Assembly (NCBI GenBank): GCA_035508435.1
Contig: DATJNA010000142.1
Span: 31,019-95,018, forward strand
Direction: 5' to 3'
Length of the DNA stretch: 64,000 nucleotides
From: JASHVB01 sp035508435
Lineage (GTDB): Bacteria > Pseudomonadota > Alphaproteobacteria > Acetobacterales > Acetobacteraceae
Under the pieces are notes generated by a model. It searched no databases. It was not told where the DNA came from and saw nothing but the letters and a program-made list of their open reading frames with translations. The position numbers and the translations under genes are program-made. Of this stretch, positions 44,703-53,529 are shown piece after piece (the stretch's first letter is position 1; each line of letters starts with the position of its first letter).

Positions 44703-46346
44703 ATGGCATCGGGGTCTGCGGCCGCTTGCTATGACGTGATCGTCGCCGGCGCCGGCCCGGTCGGTCTGACGCTCGCGATCGATCTCGGTCGGCGCGGCGT
44801 CAGGTGCCTGTTGATAGAGCGCCATCCGACCACCTTGCCGTGGCCGAAGATGGACCGCTCGAACGCGCGCACGATGGAGTTTTATCGCCGGATCGGGATC
44901 GTCGATCGGGTGCGGGCGCTGGGCTACCCGCCCGACAACCCGATGGATGTGTTTCTGACGACGCGCCTCAGCGATCCGCCAATCGCCGTGCTGAAATATC
45001 CGTCGGTGGCGGAGCGCCGCAAGCAAATCGCCGAATCTCCCACCGGTGCCTGGTTGCTCGAACCATATCAGCTCGTGTCGCAGAACAAGCTGGAGCCGTT
45101 GTTGAAGGAAGTGGCCGAGGGTACACCCAACGTCACAGTCCGCTATGGCTGCGAACTGGTCGACTTCACGCAGGATGAAAGTGGCGTGACGGTCCAGGCC
45201 CGCACCGTAGCTGGTCGCGATGAAACGTTGCGTTGCGACTACCTCGCCGGCTGCGATGGCGCGAGCAGTACCGTCCGCAAAAAACTCGGCATCAAACTAG
45301 AGGGCAGGGGCGGCATCCGCGACCTGGTGCAGGTGATTTTCTGGTCGGATACGCTGTACGAACGTATCGTGACTGGCAAGGGTCGCCACTACCAATTTGC
45401 CGACGCGGCAGGTTCCAGCATGGTCGCGCAGGGCGATCGCAAGGAATTTACCCTGCATTCCTCGCTGCCGCCGGATACCGATTTCGCGCCGGTCATTCGC
45501 AACCTGATCGGCTTTCCCTGCGATTTCACAATCCGCTACGTCATTCCGTGGCGTCATCACCTGCTGGTCGCGGAGCGATATCGTGACCGGCGTGTGTTTC
45601 TTGCCGGCGATGCGGTCCATCTGGTCATCCCGACCGGTGGTCTCGGAATGAACACCGGTGTCGGAGATGCTTTCGACCTGGCGTGGAAACTCGCTGGCGT
45701 GATCAAGGGTTGGGGTGGTGCCGGATTGCTCGATGGCTACGAGCAGGAGCGGCGGCCGATCGGGATTCGCAACGTTGCCGCCGCCGGTTGGGCGGCGGCT
45801 GGGGTGCCGATCTGGCGGGCGCTGGTCACGCCGGCGGTCTACGACAACACACCGGAGGGAGGCGCAGTGCGCCGCGCACTGGCAGCATCCTTCGATGTCA
45901 ACCATCGGCGCATGCACGGGATGGTCGGCGTGGAGTCGGCGTATTCCTATGCCGGATCGCCGCTGATCGCCGACGAGCCGGGCAATGTCGCGGCATGGGA
46001 GACCAGCCGTTACGTACCGCACACGCGTCCCGGCGTCCGCATTCCGCATATGTGGCTGGACGACGGCCGGGCCATGCAGGATCTGCTTGGCGACGACTAC
46101 ACCTTGCTCGATTTGCGCGGTGACTGCGATGCCGCGTCGATTGCAGCGGCGTTCCACGCGATTGGTGCGCCGCTGACGGTGCTGCATCTCGACCAACCGC
46201 GCGTGCGGGGCGTGTACGGCGCCTCGGTGTTCCTGCTGCGCCCTGACCTGCATATCGCGTGGCGCGGCGATGGGCCGCCATCGGATCCCGACGGGCTGGC
46301 TGCCTTGGCGACCGGCCGAAGACAGATGGTGGTGGCAGCGCGTTGA
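44703..46346 (+). CDS. FAD-dependent aromatic hydroxylase (MhpA-like)
   Basis: A 547-residue class A flavoprotein monooxygenase. 'DVIVAGAGPVGLTLAIDLGRRGVRCLLIER' is the ADP-binding GxGxxG motif, 'YLAGCDGASSTVRKKLGI' the D-G motif, and 'RVFLAGDAVHLVIPTGGLGMNTGVGDAFDLAWKL' the G-D flavin motif. The extra C-terminal thioredoxin-like region ('YTLLDLRGDCD' to 'LLRPDLHIAWR') is typical of phenol and 3-(3-hydroxyphenyl)propionate hydroxylases. It would hydroxylate a phenolic substrate to a catechol for the adjacent dioxygenase, using NAD(P)H and O2. Confidence 0.88.
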   Translation: MASGSAAACYDVIVAGAGPVGLTLAIDLGRRGVRCLLIERHPTTLPWPKMDRSNARTMEFYRRIGIVDRVRALGYPPDNPMDVFLTTRLSDPPIAVLKYPSVAERRKQIAESPTGAWLLEPYQLVSQNKLEPLLKEVAEGTPNVTVRYGCELVDFTQDESGVTVQARTVAGRDETLRCDYLAGCDGASSTVRKKLGIKLEGRGGIRDLVQVIFWSDTLYERIVTGKGRHYQFADAAGSSMVAQGDRKEFTLHSSLPPDTDFAPVIRNLIGFPCDFTIRYVIPWRHHLLVAERYRDRRVFLAGDAVHLVIPTGGLGMNTGVGDAFDLAWKLAGVIKGWGGAGLLDGYEQERRPIGIRNVAAAGWAAAGVPIWRALVTPAVYDNTPEGGAVRRALAASFDVNHRRMHGMVGVESAYSYAGSPLIADEPGNVAAWETSRYVPHTRPGVRIPHMWLDDGRAMQDLLGDDYTLLDLRGDCDAASIAAAFHAIGAPLTVLHLDQPRVRGVYGASVFLLRPDLHIAWRGDGPPSDPDGLAALATGRRQMVVAAR

Positions 46347-46349
46347 CAG

Positions 46350-46690
46350 ATAATGACCGTCGCCTTGGCCAGAAGGAACGGAATGACCTCCTGGCGCGCA
46401 GCCACGGAAGGCACGGACCTTAAGCTGGCAAAGGTCGTTGCGCCGCACGGCGCGGAGCGCCAGGGCCGACAGAATCGCCCCGTCGCGCTTGCTCTCGAGG
46501 GCGTCGGTGTCGAGCGCGGCCAGCAGCTTGCGCGCCCGATGATCGCCGAACGACGGCGTCCGGCCTTCGCCGCTCTCCCGCTTCGGCCAGGCCACGCCCT
46601 TGTCCGGGTTGCAGGTCCCTGCGTTGCCGTCACAGAGGAGTTGGACAACTGCGCGAGCCTTGCCGGTGGGAGGCCGTGCCTGTGGGAGGC
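46350..46690 (-). pseudogene. Tyrosine recombinase/integrase remnant
   Basis: On the - strand a frame carries 'LLCDGNAGTCNPDKGVAWPKRESGEGRTPSF' and 'HRARKLLAALDTDALESKRDGAILSALALRAVRRNDLCQLKV', which matches the end of the SAM-like core-binding domain and the beginning of the catalytic domain of phage-type integrases. The usual box with G-(L/M)-R-x2-E appears as ALRAVRRND. The reading then shifts frame and no HxxR or Tyr box follows. It overlaps the end of the hydroxylase region closely and is a truncated, inactive copy marking past site-specific insertion. Confidence 0.6.
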
Positions 46691-46872
46691 CGCCCGTATG
46701 AGGAGCCGGCTGGGCGGGGTGAAGGCGCTGGCGGGGGCGATGCAGGCCGGGGGCGGGTCGATGGCGGTGTCGACCATGCCGGCCGTTCACCATTGATAAT
46801 CACTTACCCGGATAAAGCAGCCGCCCGGCATCCGAACTGCCCTGCGCGACCGACCGGTCCACCCGGCTCCGC

Positions 46873-47154
46873 CTAGTCGCCATCGGCAAACCCATAGGCG
46901 TCGAGCCGGTCGGCCAGCATGCGTCGCATCGCCCACCCCACCACCTCATGCCGCCCTGGCGGCACGTGGCGATGCGCGACGTGCACCGCACTTTCCAGCA
47001 GGGTGCCGATCAGCACCTCCGGGTCGACGGCGTCGCCGGCCACCGCCCGGATGGCCGCGGCGAGCAATACAACCGGCTCCGGCTCGGTGGGCGCCGGACG
47101 ATCAGAGGCTAACGGCCGATCGGGCCGCGTGCCCGCTTGACTGGGTCGTTTCAT
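46873..47154 (-). CDS. Small hypothetical protein
   Basis: A 93-residue frame with ATG at 47154 and a GGGG stretch upstream as possible ribosome-binding site. The N-terminus is Pro/Arg-rich and the rest looks helical ('VVLLAAAIRAVAGDAVDPEVLIGTLLES' and 'HEVVGWAMRRMLADRLDAYGFADGD'). I recognise no family, and no neighbour suggests a role. The sequence between it and the receiver gene (47155-47427) holds nothing recognised. Confidence 0.45.
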   Translation of the reverse strand: MKRPSQAGTRPDRPLASDRPAPTEPEPVVLLAAAIRAVAGDAVDPEVLIGTLLESAVHVAHRHVPPGRHEVVGWAMRRMLADRLDAYGFADGD

Positions 47155-47427
47155 GCAGGCCCCATGACTGGATGGTTCTCGCAGTCTATTTAACGGATAT
47201 TTAACGGCGTTTCAACAAAATTGGCTTGCCGTCTGATTTGGCTCTCGGGTCGGTGCGGCAAAGCGCGACGCGAAGCCTCGCGGCCGGGGCTCCTGCGTGG
47301 CGCCGCATAACCGCGCACCAGTTGATATCTGTCTTCTGGAAACAAATCATTTACAGCGCCGAATGCGCGATCGTATTGTCAGTCAGAATTCGCCGAAAAA
47401 TGCATCAATTCCTTCAGGGAGGGCGCG

Positions 47428-47793
47428 ATGCATAGGATTCTGGTCATTGGCAATGATCGCAATATCGCCAAGGTGGTCGGCCTGAGCGCCAGAAGGCTTG
47501 GTCTCGAGTGCCAGAGCGTCACGGACCCGCGCGGTGCCGCCACACGATTCATTGATTGCCGCCCCGATCTCGTCATCCTCGACCTGATCATGCCGGGGAA
47601 GGACGGCATCGACGTGATGCGCGAAATCCTCGCCACCGGCGTTGCAGCCCAGATCGTTCTGGTGTCGTGCCCCGGCAGCACCTACGTGCGGCTCGCCGAG
47701 GGCGTCGCCAGGTTCCATCAGGCAGCAAAGTCCATCATTCTGGATACAAATCGTCCGCGCGGGAGACGCTCGTCGAGATGCGCAAAGGCCTGA
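47428..47793 (+). CDS. Stand-alone response-regulator receiver domain, possibly frameshifted at the end
   Basis: A receiver (CheY-like) domain of 121 codons. 'ILVIGNDRN' supplies the acidic pocket, and 'PDLVILDLIMPGKDGIDVM' has the phospho-accepting Asp52. 'IVLVSCPGS' is the Thr/Ser region. The expected Lys-Pro near the end is missing: the frame ends in Arg-rich 'RPRGRRSSRCAKA'. The next frame from about 47750 reads 'SARETLVEMRKGLMSDISP', which fits the last helix of a receiver, so a frameshift is likely. The ATG at 47428 has a GGAGGG site. No sensor kinase is nearby. Confidence 0.7.
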   Translation: MHRILVIGNDRNIAKVVGLSARRLGLECQSVTDPRGAATRFIDCRPDLVILDLIMPGKDGIDVMREILATGVAAQIVLVSCPGSTYVRLAEGVARFHQAAKSIILDTNRPRGRRSSRCAKA

Positions 47794-48108
47794 TGTCGGA
47801 TATATCGCCTGCATGGGTTGTTGCAGGGCAGCGGAAATCCGACACCATCAGCGGCAAGTGTTCCGCGGTCGCCGTCCCGCAACATTGGTCGCCCGCGGAC
47901 GCGACGCGGTACCCTCCCACAGATCAGTGACCTGGGCGACTTTCGCCGCACGTCTCGCCGCGCTGATCCGCTTCGGGGCCTGGTTGGCCGACTGGAATTG
48001 GTGGCTGGTTTACATCGGAATCCGCAACGATCGCGCTGAGCCTTCCTGCCCTCCGAAGCTTGTGGCATGTCCAGAAGGGCGAGCAATAGACCAGCCGGAG
48101 TCCAGGCC
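47794..48108. other. Gap after the receiver gene
   Basis: About 315 bp with no separate recognised gene. Its first 130 bp may be the out-of-frame tail of the receiver gene. Confidence 0.3.
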
Positions 48109-49260
48109 ATGTCCACGCAAGATCCGATGCAACCGGGCATGCCGGTCGCGTCGCCGCTCGGCCGCCTGCCCGGGCACAAGCTGTTGCTCGGCTTGTTCTT
48201 GCCGATGCAGCAAGGCGCCTGGAGTCCGTCGCTCGCGCCACGCTCCACGTCCTGGACGTTCGACTATGTCGCTCGCTGCACCACCAGGGCCGAAGAATTA
48301 GGCTTCGATCTGACTTTTGGACTCGCTCAATGGCTCGGCAAGGGCGGCTACGGCGGCGAGATGCAGTTCCGGGAGCATGAAGTCGATCCCATCGTCGCCA
48401 ATGCGGCGCTTGCCGCACGAACCAGCCGGATCGTGCTGATCAACACCGTGCATGTGCTGTACGCCTGGCATCCGCTGCACCTGGCGAAATTCGGCGCGGC
48501 GTTGGACCACATCAGCGGCGGGCGCTGGGGCATCAACGTCGTCACCGGCTACAAGCCCAGCGAGTATCGCATGTTCGGCCTGGAACCGATCGAGCATGAC
48601 ACGCGCTACGTCATGGCCGACGAATTCACCACGATCCTGAAACGCCTGTGGATCGAGGACGAGGAACTCAGTTTCACCGGCGACTTCTGGAAAATCGAAC
48701 GTGCCTTCCTGGCGCCGAAGCCCGGGCAGCGGCAGCCGTTCCTGGTGAACGCCGCGTCGTCACCCGCCGGGCTGGAGTACGCGGCGAAGCACTCCGACCT
48801 GATCTTCATCACCAGCCCGGCCGGCGCCGATCCGGACCAGGCCTGCGCCGCGCTGCCGGCGCATAACGCCAGGATCAAGGCGCTGGCTCGCGGTTACGGG
48901 CGCACCGTGAAGACGATCATCAATCCCCATGTCATCTGCCGTCCGACGGAACCAGAAGCCCGCGCCGCGTACCAACAAATCCTGCAAAGCGAGGACACGG
49001 TCGCCGCCGACAACTTCGTGCGTACCTTCCAAAGCGGCGACACCGCCTCCTGGCGCGGCCACACGCGCGCGCAATGGGTGGTCGGCGGCAACGTGCACCT
49101 GGTCGGCACACCAGAGCAAATCGTGCAGTGGTTCATCCGCCTGCATGAGGCCGGCTGCGACGGCGTGCAGGTGAACTTCTTCGACTACCTGCCGGACCTT
49201 GAATTCTTCGGCCGCGAGGTGATCCCGCTGATGCGGCAGGCCGGGCTGCGGAACGGCTGA
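48109..49260 (+). CDS. LLM-class flavin-dependent monooxygenase (SfnG/RutA-like)
   Basis: A 383-residue luciferase-like monooxygenase. 'LLLGLFLPMQQGAWSPSLAPRSTSWTFDYVARCTTRAEELGFDLTFGLAQW' is the N-terminal barrel with the substrate-loop Trp. 'LHLAKFGAALDHISGGRWGINVVTGYKPSEYRMFG' is the FMN-phosphate signature of the dimethylsulfone/pyrimidine/alkanesulfonate monooxygenase group. 'FLVNAASSPAGLEYAAKHSDLIF' follows. ATG 48109 has a GGAG site upstream and fits the family; an earlier ATG at 48067 is possible. It likely oxygenates a sulfur- or nitrogen-containing small molecule using FMNH2. It converges on the exporter gene, 53 bp away. Confidence 0.85.
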   Translation: MSTQDPMQPGMPVASPLGRLPGHKLLLGLFLPMQQGAWSPSLAPRSTSWTFDYVARCTTRAEELGFDLTFGLAQWLGKGGYGGEMQFREHEVDPIVANAALAARTSRIVLINTVHVLYAWHPLHLAKFGAALDHISGGRWGINVVTGYKPSEYRMFGLEPIEHDTRYVMADEFTTILKRLWIEDEELSFTGDFWKIERAFLAPKPGQRQPFLVNAASSPAGLEYAAKHSDLIFITSPAGADPDQACAALPAHNARIKALARGYGRTVKTIINPHVICRPTEPEARAAYQQILQSEDTVAADNFVRTFQSGDTASWRGHTRAQWVVGGNVHLVGTPEQIVQWFIRLHEAGCDGVQVNFFDYLPDLEFFGREVIPLMRQAGLRNG

Positions 49261-49313
49261 AGTCGTTTCGTGCCAATCAGACCGACTCCCGCATCGGCGG
49301 TCAAATGCCGGGA

Positions 49314-51467
49314 TCACTCCGCGGCATAGATCACTTTCGGAATTGCACTTCGTTGGGAGCCGGAACCAGACGGTGGTATTTCTTCTTCCAGCCGGCCGTT
49401 CACCATACTGATCCGACGTGAAGCAGAAGCGATCGTCTCCGGTCGGTGTGCAATGATGATCCGAGTGAGGCCGAGCCCGCTGATCGCCGTGTTCACGCGT
49501 GCCTCGATCATGGTGTCGAGATGCGAGGTGCCCTCGTCCATGAACAATAACCTGGGTTGCCGATACAGTGCGCGGGCGAGCAGGATTCGCTGGCGCTGAC
49601 CGCCCGACAGCGACGAGCCCATGTCACCGATCAGGCTGTCGTAAGACATCGGCATGCGCATGATGTCGTCATGCACGCAGGCGAGCTGGGCACAATGTTG
49701 CATGTGCGCGTAATCCGGTCCGTGGTCGAAGAAACAGATATTATCGGCGATCGAGCCCGACAGCAGTTGATCATCTTGCATCACGACACCGACATGGTCG
49801 CGGAACGCGCGCGCACCGAATGTGCGCAGTGGCAGACCATCGATCAATACCTCACCATCGGTTTGCTCGAGCAATCCCAGCATCACCTTCATCAGCGTCG
49901 TCTTGCCGCCGCCAGACGGGCCGATGATCGCGAGGTAGTCGCCCGGCTCCACGACAAAGTTGACATCCTCGAACACGAAACTCTCGTCCGGTCCGTAGCG
50001 GAACGACAGGTTGCGTACCTCGATGCGACCGACTGGCGGCGGTCGGTAGCTGCCCTGATCCTGACTCGGCTCGGGCTCTGCCTGGGTGATATCGGCGAGC
50101 CGCTCCAGATGCAGGTCCAGCATGCGGAACTCGATCGCCTTTTCTATCAGGTTCACCGCCTTGGCGACGAACTGCTGCTTATATGCGACGAAGGCGAACA
50201 GCATCCCGATCGTCATGCGGCCATCCAGGACAGAGAGCGCGCCGAGATAGATCACCGCGAGGTTTTCCACCCCGAAGACGACGTCGTTCATCGCCTTGAA
50301 TCCGCCCTTCAGTCGTTCCACGCCGACATTGGTCGCCACCATGCCCGCGTATCGGTTGGACCACAGCGCCTTTCGCCCACTCTCGCGATTGAAGATCTTG
50401 ATGCTCTGGATAGCGCGAACCGTCTCGATGAAGGTGGAGTTCTCGCGTGCGCGAGCGTGTACCAGGTCAAGTGAGCGTTGGCGGAAGATCCGATAGAAGG
50501 CCAGCCGTAGCATGGCGTAGACGAGTAGCGCCACGAGCACGACCAATCCGAGCTTCGTGCTGTAGAGGAACACCATGGCGGCGGTAAGCGCGGCCATCGC
50601 GCCGTCGACCAGCGCCGAGATGAGGCCTTCGGCCAGCAGATTGCGGATCGGCTCGATGGAGCCGAAGCGGGACACCAGATCGCCCACGTGGCGGCGCTCG
50701 AAGAATGTGAGCGGCAAACGCATGAGATGCGCGAACAATCCGCTGCCGATGTCGAAGGCAACCCGGCTCTGCAGATAGACCAGGATACGGGAACGCAATA
50801 GCCCTGCCACGGCGTTGAACAGCATGGCGAGCCCGAACCCGAAGACAAGCACGCGCAGCAGGCCGCGGTCATCGTTGACAACACCCTCGTCAACGGCGAG
50901 CTGCATGTAGAAGGGTCCTGTCAGCACATAGGCCTGGAGGATCACCGACAGCACCAGCGTCTGCACCAGAGGAGACGCCAGGCCACGCGCAGAACCGATC
51001 AGATCGACCAGTCGCTGCTTGATGATTCTGCCACCGGGCTGGAACTCGGCGGCGGGGGTGAGTTCAAGCGCCACACCGGTGAAATGGTCGGAGGCTTCGC
51101 ACGCCCGCAGCCGTCGCTCACCGAGTGCCGGATCCTGAATGACAATCCGACCGCTGCGCGTCACGCGCTTGAGCACGACGAAATGATTCATGTCCCAGTG
51201 CAGGATCGCCGGCAGCCGCAATCGCGCGAGGTTTTCCGGCTCGAGGCGCAGTGCGCGGCCCGCGAGTCCGATCCGCTGCGCTGCTTCGATGAGGCCGACG
51301 AGCGTCATCCCTTTCAGTGACACCGGATAGCGGCGGCGCAGGCCGGCAAGATCGGTGCGTTGCCCGTAAAATGCCGCGATCATCGTAAGGCAGGCGAGAC
51401 CGCATTCGGCTGCTTCGGCCTGGCGAATATCGGGGCATTTCCGAACCATGATCGAATTCCCGGTCAC
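49314..51467 (-). CDS. Peptidase-containing ABC exporter (C39 PCAT) for double-glycine peptides
   Basis: A 717-residue transporter with an N-terminal C39 cysteine protease, an exporter membrane domain and an ATPase. The protease has Gln16 and Cys22 in 'RQAEAAECGLACL', His95 in 'ILHWDMNHFVVLKRV' and Asp112 in 'IQDPALG'. The membrane domain spans about residues 160-440. The ATPase has Walker A 'IGPSGGGKTTL' around 511-521, signature 'LSGGQRQRILLARAL' around 620 and Walker B 'LLFMDEGTSHLD' around 640. Such proteins cut leaders after Gly-Gly and export the core peptide. Its start overlaps the HlyD stop. The two double-glycine peptides upstream at 53034 and 54962 are the evident cargo. Confidence 0.95.
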   Translation of the reverse strand: MTGNSIMVRKCPDIRQAEAAECGLACLTMIAAFYGQRTDLAGLRRRYPVSLKGMTLVGLIEAAQRIGLAGRALRLEPENLARLRLPAILHWDMNHFVVLKRVTRSGRIVIQDPALGERRLRACEASDHFTGVALELTPAAEFQPGGRIIKQRLVDLIGSARGLASPLVQTLVLSVILQAYVLTGPFYMQLAVDEGVVNDDRGLLRVLVFGFGLAMLFNAVAGLLRSRILVYLQSRVAFDIGSGLFAHLMRLPLTFFERRHVGDLVSRFGSIEPIRNLLAEGLISALVDGAMAALTAAMVFLYSTKLGLVVLVALLVYAMLRLAFYRIFRQRSLDLVHARARENSTFIETVRAIQSIKIFNRESGRKALWSNRYAGMVATNVGVERLKGGFKAMNDVVFGVENLAVIYLGALSVLDGRMTIGMLFAFVAYKQQFVAKAVNLIEKAIEFRMLDLHLERLADITQAEPEPSQDQGSYRPPPVGRIEVRNLSFRYGPDESFVFEDVNFVVEPGDYLAIIGPSGGGKTTLMKVMLGLLEQTDGEVLIDGLPLRTFGARAFRDHVGVVMQDDQLLSGSIADNICFFDHGPDYAHMQHCAQLACVHDDIMRMPMSYDSLIGDMGSSLSGGQRQRILLARALYRQPRLLFMDEGTSHLDTMIEARVNTAISGLGLTRIIIAHRPETIASASRRISMVNGRLEEEIPPSGSGSQRSAIPKVIYAAE

Positions 51468-52717
51468 GTCGATCTCCCTCGGAGGCTGCGCACGGGATCC
51501 AGTACCCAGTCGAGCAATGACCGCCGGTCGAACACGATGTCGGCCTTCACGGTCATGTCGGCGCCGAGCGGAAACTCCCGTCCGAATGCCTGTATGCTCT
51601 GTCGATCCAGTGTGACGGTGACGCGATATGATGGATCGCGGACGGCCATCGGGCCGACGATCTCGGCTGGACGCAGCAGCGTGCGCGATACGTTCCGCAC
51701 GCGTCCGCCATAGAGGCCGAACCGTTGATAAGGAAATGCCTGGTATGCGAGGCGCACCGTCTGGCCGGGCGCGACGAAGCCGGCTGCGCGCGCCGGGACG
51801 AGCAATTCCGCCTCCAGCACGCTGCCTGTCGGCACGATCGCGAGCTGTGGGATGGTCGGGTCGGCGACGAGTCCGACGCGTGCCTGGAGTGCTGAGATGC
51901 GACCGGAGACCGGGGCACGGAGCTGGTACGCGCGTCGGCCCGACGTCTCCGCCAGGCGCCCTTCAAGGCCTGCTTGTTCTCCGCGCAGCACCGACAGTCG
52001 GGCGGCCAGTTGGCCGGACAGCTCATCCAACGCATGACCCTGTTGCGCAGCCGCGCTTTGCTTCTCGACGATTTGCTGCGCCAGCGCTGCCTCGTTCTGC
52101 CGCTGTGCGAGATAGTTGTCCTGGCGGCGCTTGAATTCGACCACGGAAATGTAGCCTTGGGCGACAAGCTCACGAACCTTTGCCACCTGGTCCTCAGCCA
52201 CCGCCGATCGCAGGTGTTGCTCCTCTAGTTGTGCCTGAAGCGCTGTCGTCTCCCTGCTCAGCCCGATCACTTCGTCGCGTAACCGGGCGCGCTCTTCTGC
52301 TGTCCTTGCTTGTTCGAGCTTGGCCTGTTCAAACAGAGCGTCCCGCTGACGCGTCAACGTCTGTAGGACTTCTGCATCGACGTCGCTGCCCTGGCTGTCG
52401 GTCTGACCGACCTGGACTGTGAGGAGTGGCGCACCCGCTTCGACGAGCTGGCCTTCGACCACATCGACCGCTGTTACGAGGCCCGTACGTGGCGGGAATA
52501 TCTTGGATACGCCGACTGTCGGTACCAGAAATCCGGAGACGGTTTCCTTGCGCGCGTAGTCGCCACTCGCGAGAAATCCGATTGCCGCGCACACCATCAC
52601 CGCCAACAGGCAGGTCAGCGGCCCGGTCGTCGGGGATGCCGGCAGCGGCTCGACTGATCGCAGTGGATCACGTTGGAAGGTGATTGCTTCCGGTCGGAAC
52701 AGGCGAAACTCGGCCAT
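51464..52717 (-). CDS. HlyD-family periplasmic adaptor subunit
   Basis: A 417-residue membrane-fusion protein that links the exporter to an outer-membrane channel. One N-terminal helix (about residues 31-50, 'GPLTCLLAVMVCAAIGFLA') crosses the inner membrane. A lipoyl half follows ('FPPRTGLVTAVDVVEGQLVEAGAPLLTVQVG'), then a long Gln/Glu/Ala-rich coiled coil around 115-250, then the second lipoyl/beta-barrel part 'QLRAPVSGRISALQARVGLVADPTIPQLAIVP'. It starts 317 bp downstream of the second precursor peptide. The exporter gene overlaps its stop by 4 bases. No TolC gene is in the window. It resembles NHLM/CvaA-type adaptors. Confidence 0.93.
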   Translation of the reverse strand: MAEFRLFRPEAITFQRDPLRSVEPLPASPTTGPLTCLLAVMVCAAIGFLASGDYARKETVSGFLVPTVGVSKIFPPRTGLVTAVDVVEGQLVEAGAPLLTVQVGQTDSQGSDVDAEVLQTLTRQRDALFEQAKLEQARTAEERARLRDEVIGLSRETTALQAQLEEQHLRSAVAEDQVAKVRELVAQGYISVVEFKRRQDNYLAQRQNEAALAQQIVEKQSAAAQQGHALDELSGQLAARLSVLRGEQAGLEGRLAETSGRRAYQLRAPVSGRISALQARVGLVADPTIPQLAIVPTGSVLEAELLVPARAAGFVAPGQTVRLAYQAFPYQRFGLYGGRVRNVSRTLLRPAEIVGPMAVRDPSYRVTVTLDRQSIQAFGREFPLGADMTVKADIVFDRRSLLDWVLDPVRSLRGRST

Positions 52718-53033
52718 GGTGGTATCCCGCCAACATCACGACGGAACCTAGCTGTGCGATCCGTGTGATCACTATGACGCCGATCACAGAGCCGCGCGTT
52801 CGCCATGCCGCAGTTCAATTTGGATTTCCCCCGCATCGCGCGCAGATCACTCAATCTGCTCATTGAATCTTTCGATAAGCGGGAGCCGGGCACACCAACG
52901 TCACGGCGCATGCCCGGCAATCCAGCGATAACACTAAATCGAGAATATTTGTACCACTTCGGGATGATCCAATGTCCGGCTACATAGTCGGGTGACGCCA
53001 GACCTGGACTGTCCAAGGCGGCCGCTCAACAGA
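52718..53033. other. HlyD promoter region
   Basis: No gene recognised on either strand; open frames are short and unlike any family. The stretch contains the CRP-type palindrome at 52773-52788 and a wider TGTGATC...GATCACA inverted repeat (52764-52770 and 52782-52788). Confidence 0.4.
52773..52788. promoter_or_regulatory. CRP-type operator candidate upstream of HlyD
   Basis: TATGA-CGCCGA-TCACA fits TGTGA-N6-TCACA with one mismatch. It lies 55 bp before the HlyD start. The half CCGATCACA is shared exactly with the site at 55240-55257. Confidence 0.5.
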
Positions 53034-53186
53034 TCAGGCCCGCATAGTGGGGTCCTCCCGGGGAGGCAGCGGTTGAGGATTGAGGCCACCGGCGACCATT
53101 TTCAGCTCCACTCCGGTCAGTTCCACAGGTGCGGACGCATCGTCTGGCATCGCCGGCACGGGGATGGTTGGTAGGCGGGTTTTCAT
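53034..53186 (-). CDS. Double-glycine leader peptide with proline-rich core (second precursor)
   Basis: A 50-residue open frame too short for usual gene finders. It starts at ATG 53186 (AAGG about 9-10 nt upstream) and stops at TGA 53034-53036. Residues 22-34 read 'ELTGVELKMVAGG', a textbook double-glycine leader with Leu at -12, Glu at -8, Leu at -7, Val at -4 and Gly-Gly at -2/-1. The predicted 16-residue core after cleavage begins LNPQPLPPRE and has no Cys, Ser or Lys. I cannot assign it to a characterised peptide class. The same-strand HlyD and C39 exporter genes start 317 bp downstream. Confidence 0.72.
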   Translation of the reverse strand: MKTRLPTIPVPAMPDDASAPVELTGVELKMVAGGLNPQPLPPREDPTMRA

Positions 53187-53263
53187 GGCTGTTAGCCTTC
53201 ATTTGGCATCACGGTCAGGATGGACCGCAATCACGTACCGTAAGGACCTTGTCCATTACAGGA

Positions 53264-53279
53264 TGTGGCAAATCTCACA
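53264..53279. promoter_or_regulatory. CRP-type operator candidate upstream of the second precursor
   Basis: TGTGG-CAAATC-TCACA fits TGTGA-N6-TCACA with one mismatch and lies 77 bp before the second precursor start at 53186. Confidence 0.5.
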
Positions 53280-53433
53280 ACCGGACATCCGGCGGCCACG
53301 AAGATCCCAAATATTGTAGAATCCGACGGCGCGCACCACCACATCGCGCCGCCGCTGCATTCTCGGTTGATGGCGACTGATCACTATCGAGAAAAACCAC
53401 CGGCATTTGAGACAATGTCAACCGGCCCGATGC

Positions 53434-53529
53434 CTAGGGAAGCTCTGAATAAGTCCCCAGCGGCCGGCCCGGCTATTGGAAAAGCTGATGGATCTTCCGC
53501 CGGCCGGGACTTATTCAGAGCTTCCCTAG
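53434..53529. mobile_element. IS5-group MITE with CTAG target duplication
   Basis: An 88-bp element (53438-53525) has perfect 19-bp terminal inverted repeats GGAAGCTCTGAATAAGTCC, flanked by 4-bp CTAG direct repeats (53434-53437 and 53526-53529). The repeat ends resemble IS5 termini (GGAAGGTGCGAACAAG...) and CTAG fits the YTAR target of that group. There is no coding capacity, so it is a non-autonomous miniature element. The right-hand CTAG contains the stop codon of the MNIO gene. Confidence 0.8.

Noticed and set aside
45297..46350. Long - strand frame of about 498 codons ending within the FAD hydroxylase
   Set aside because: Only its first part (46350-46690) resembles an integrase; the rest is an antisense shadow of the hydroxylase gene.
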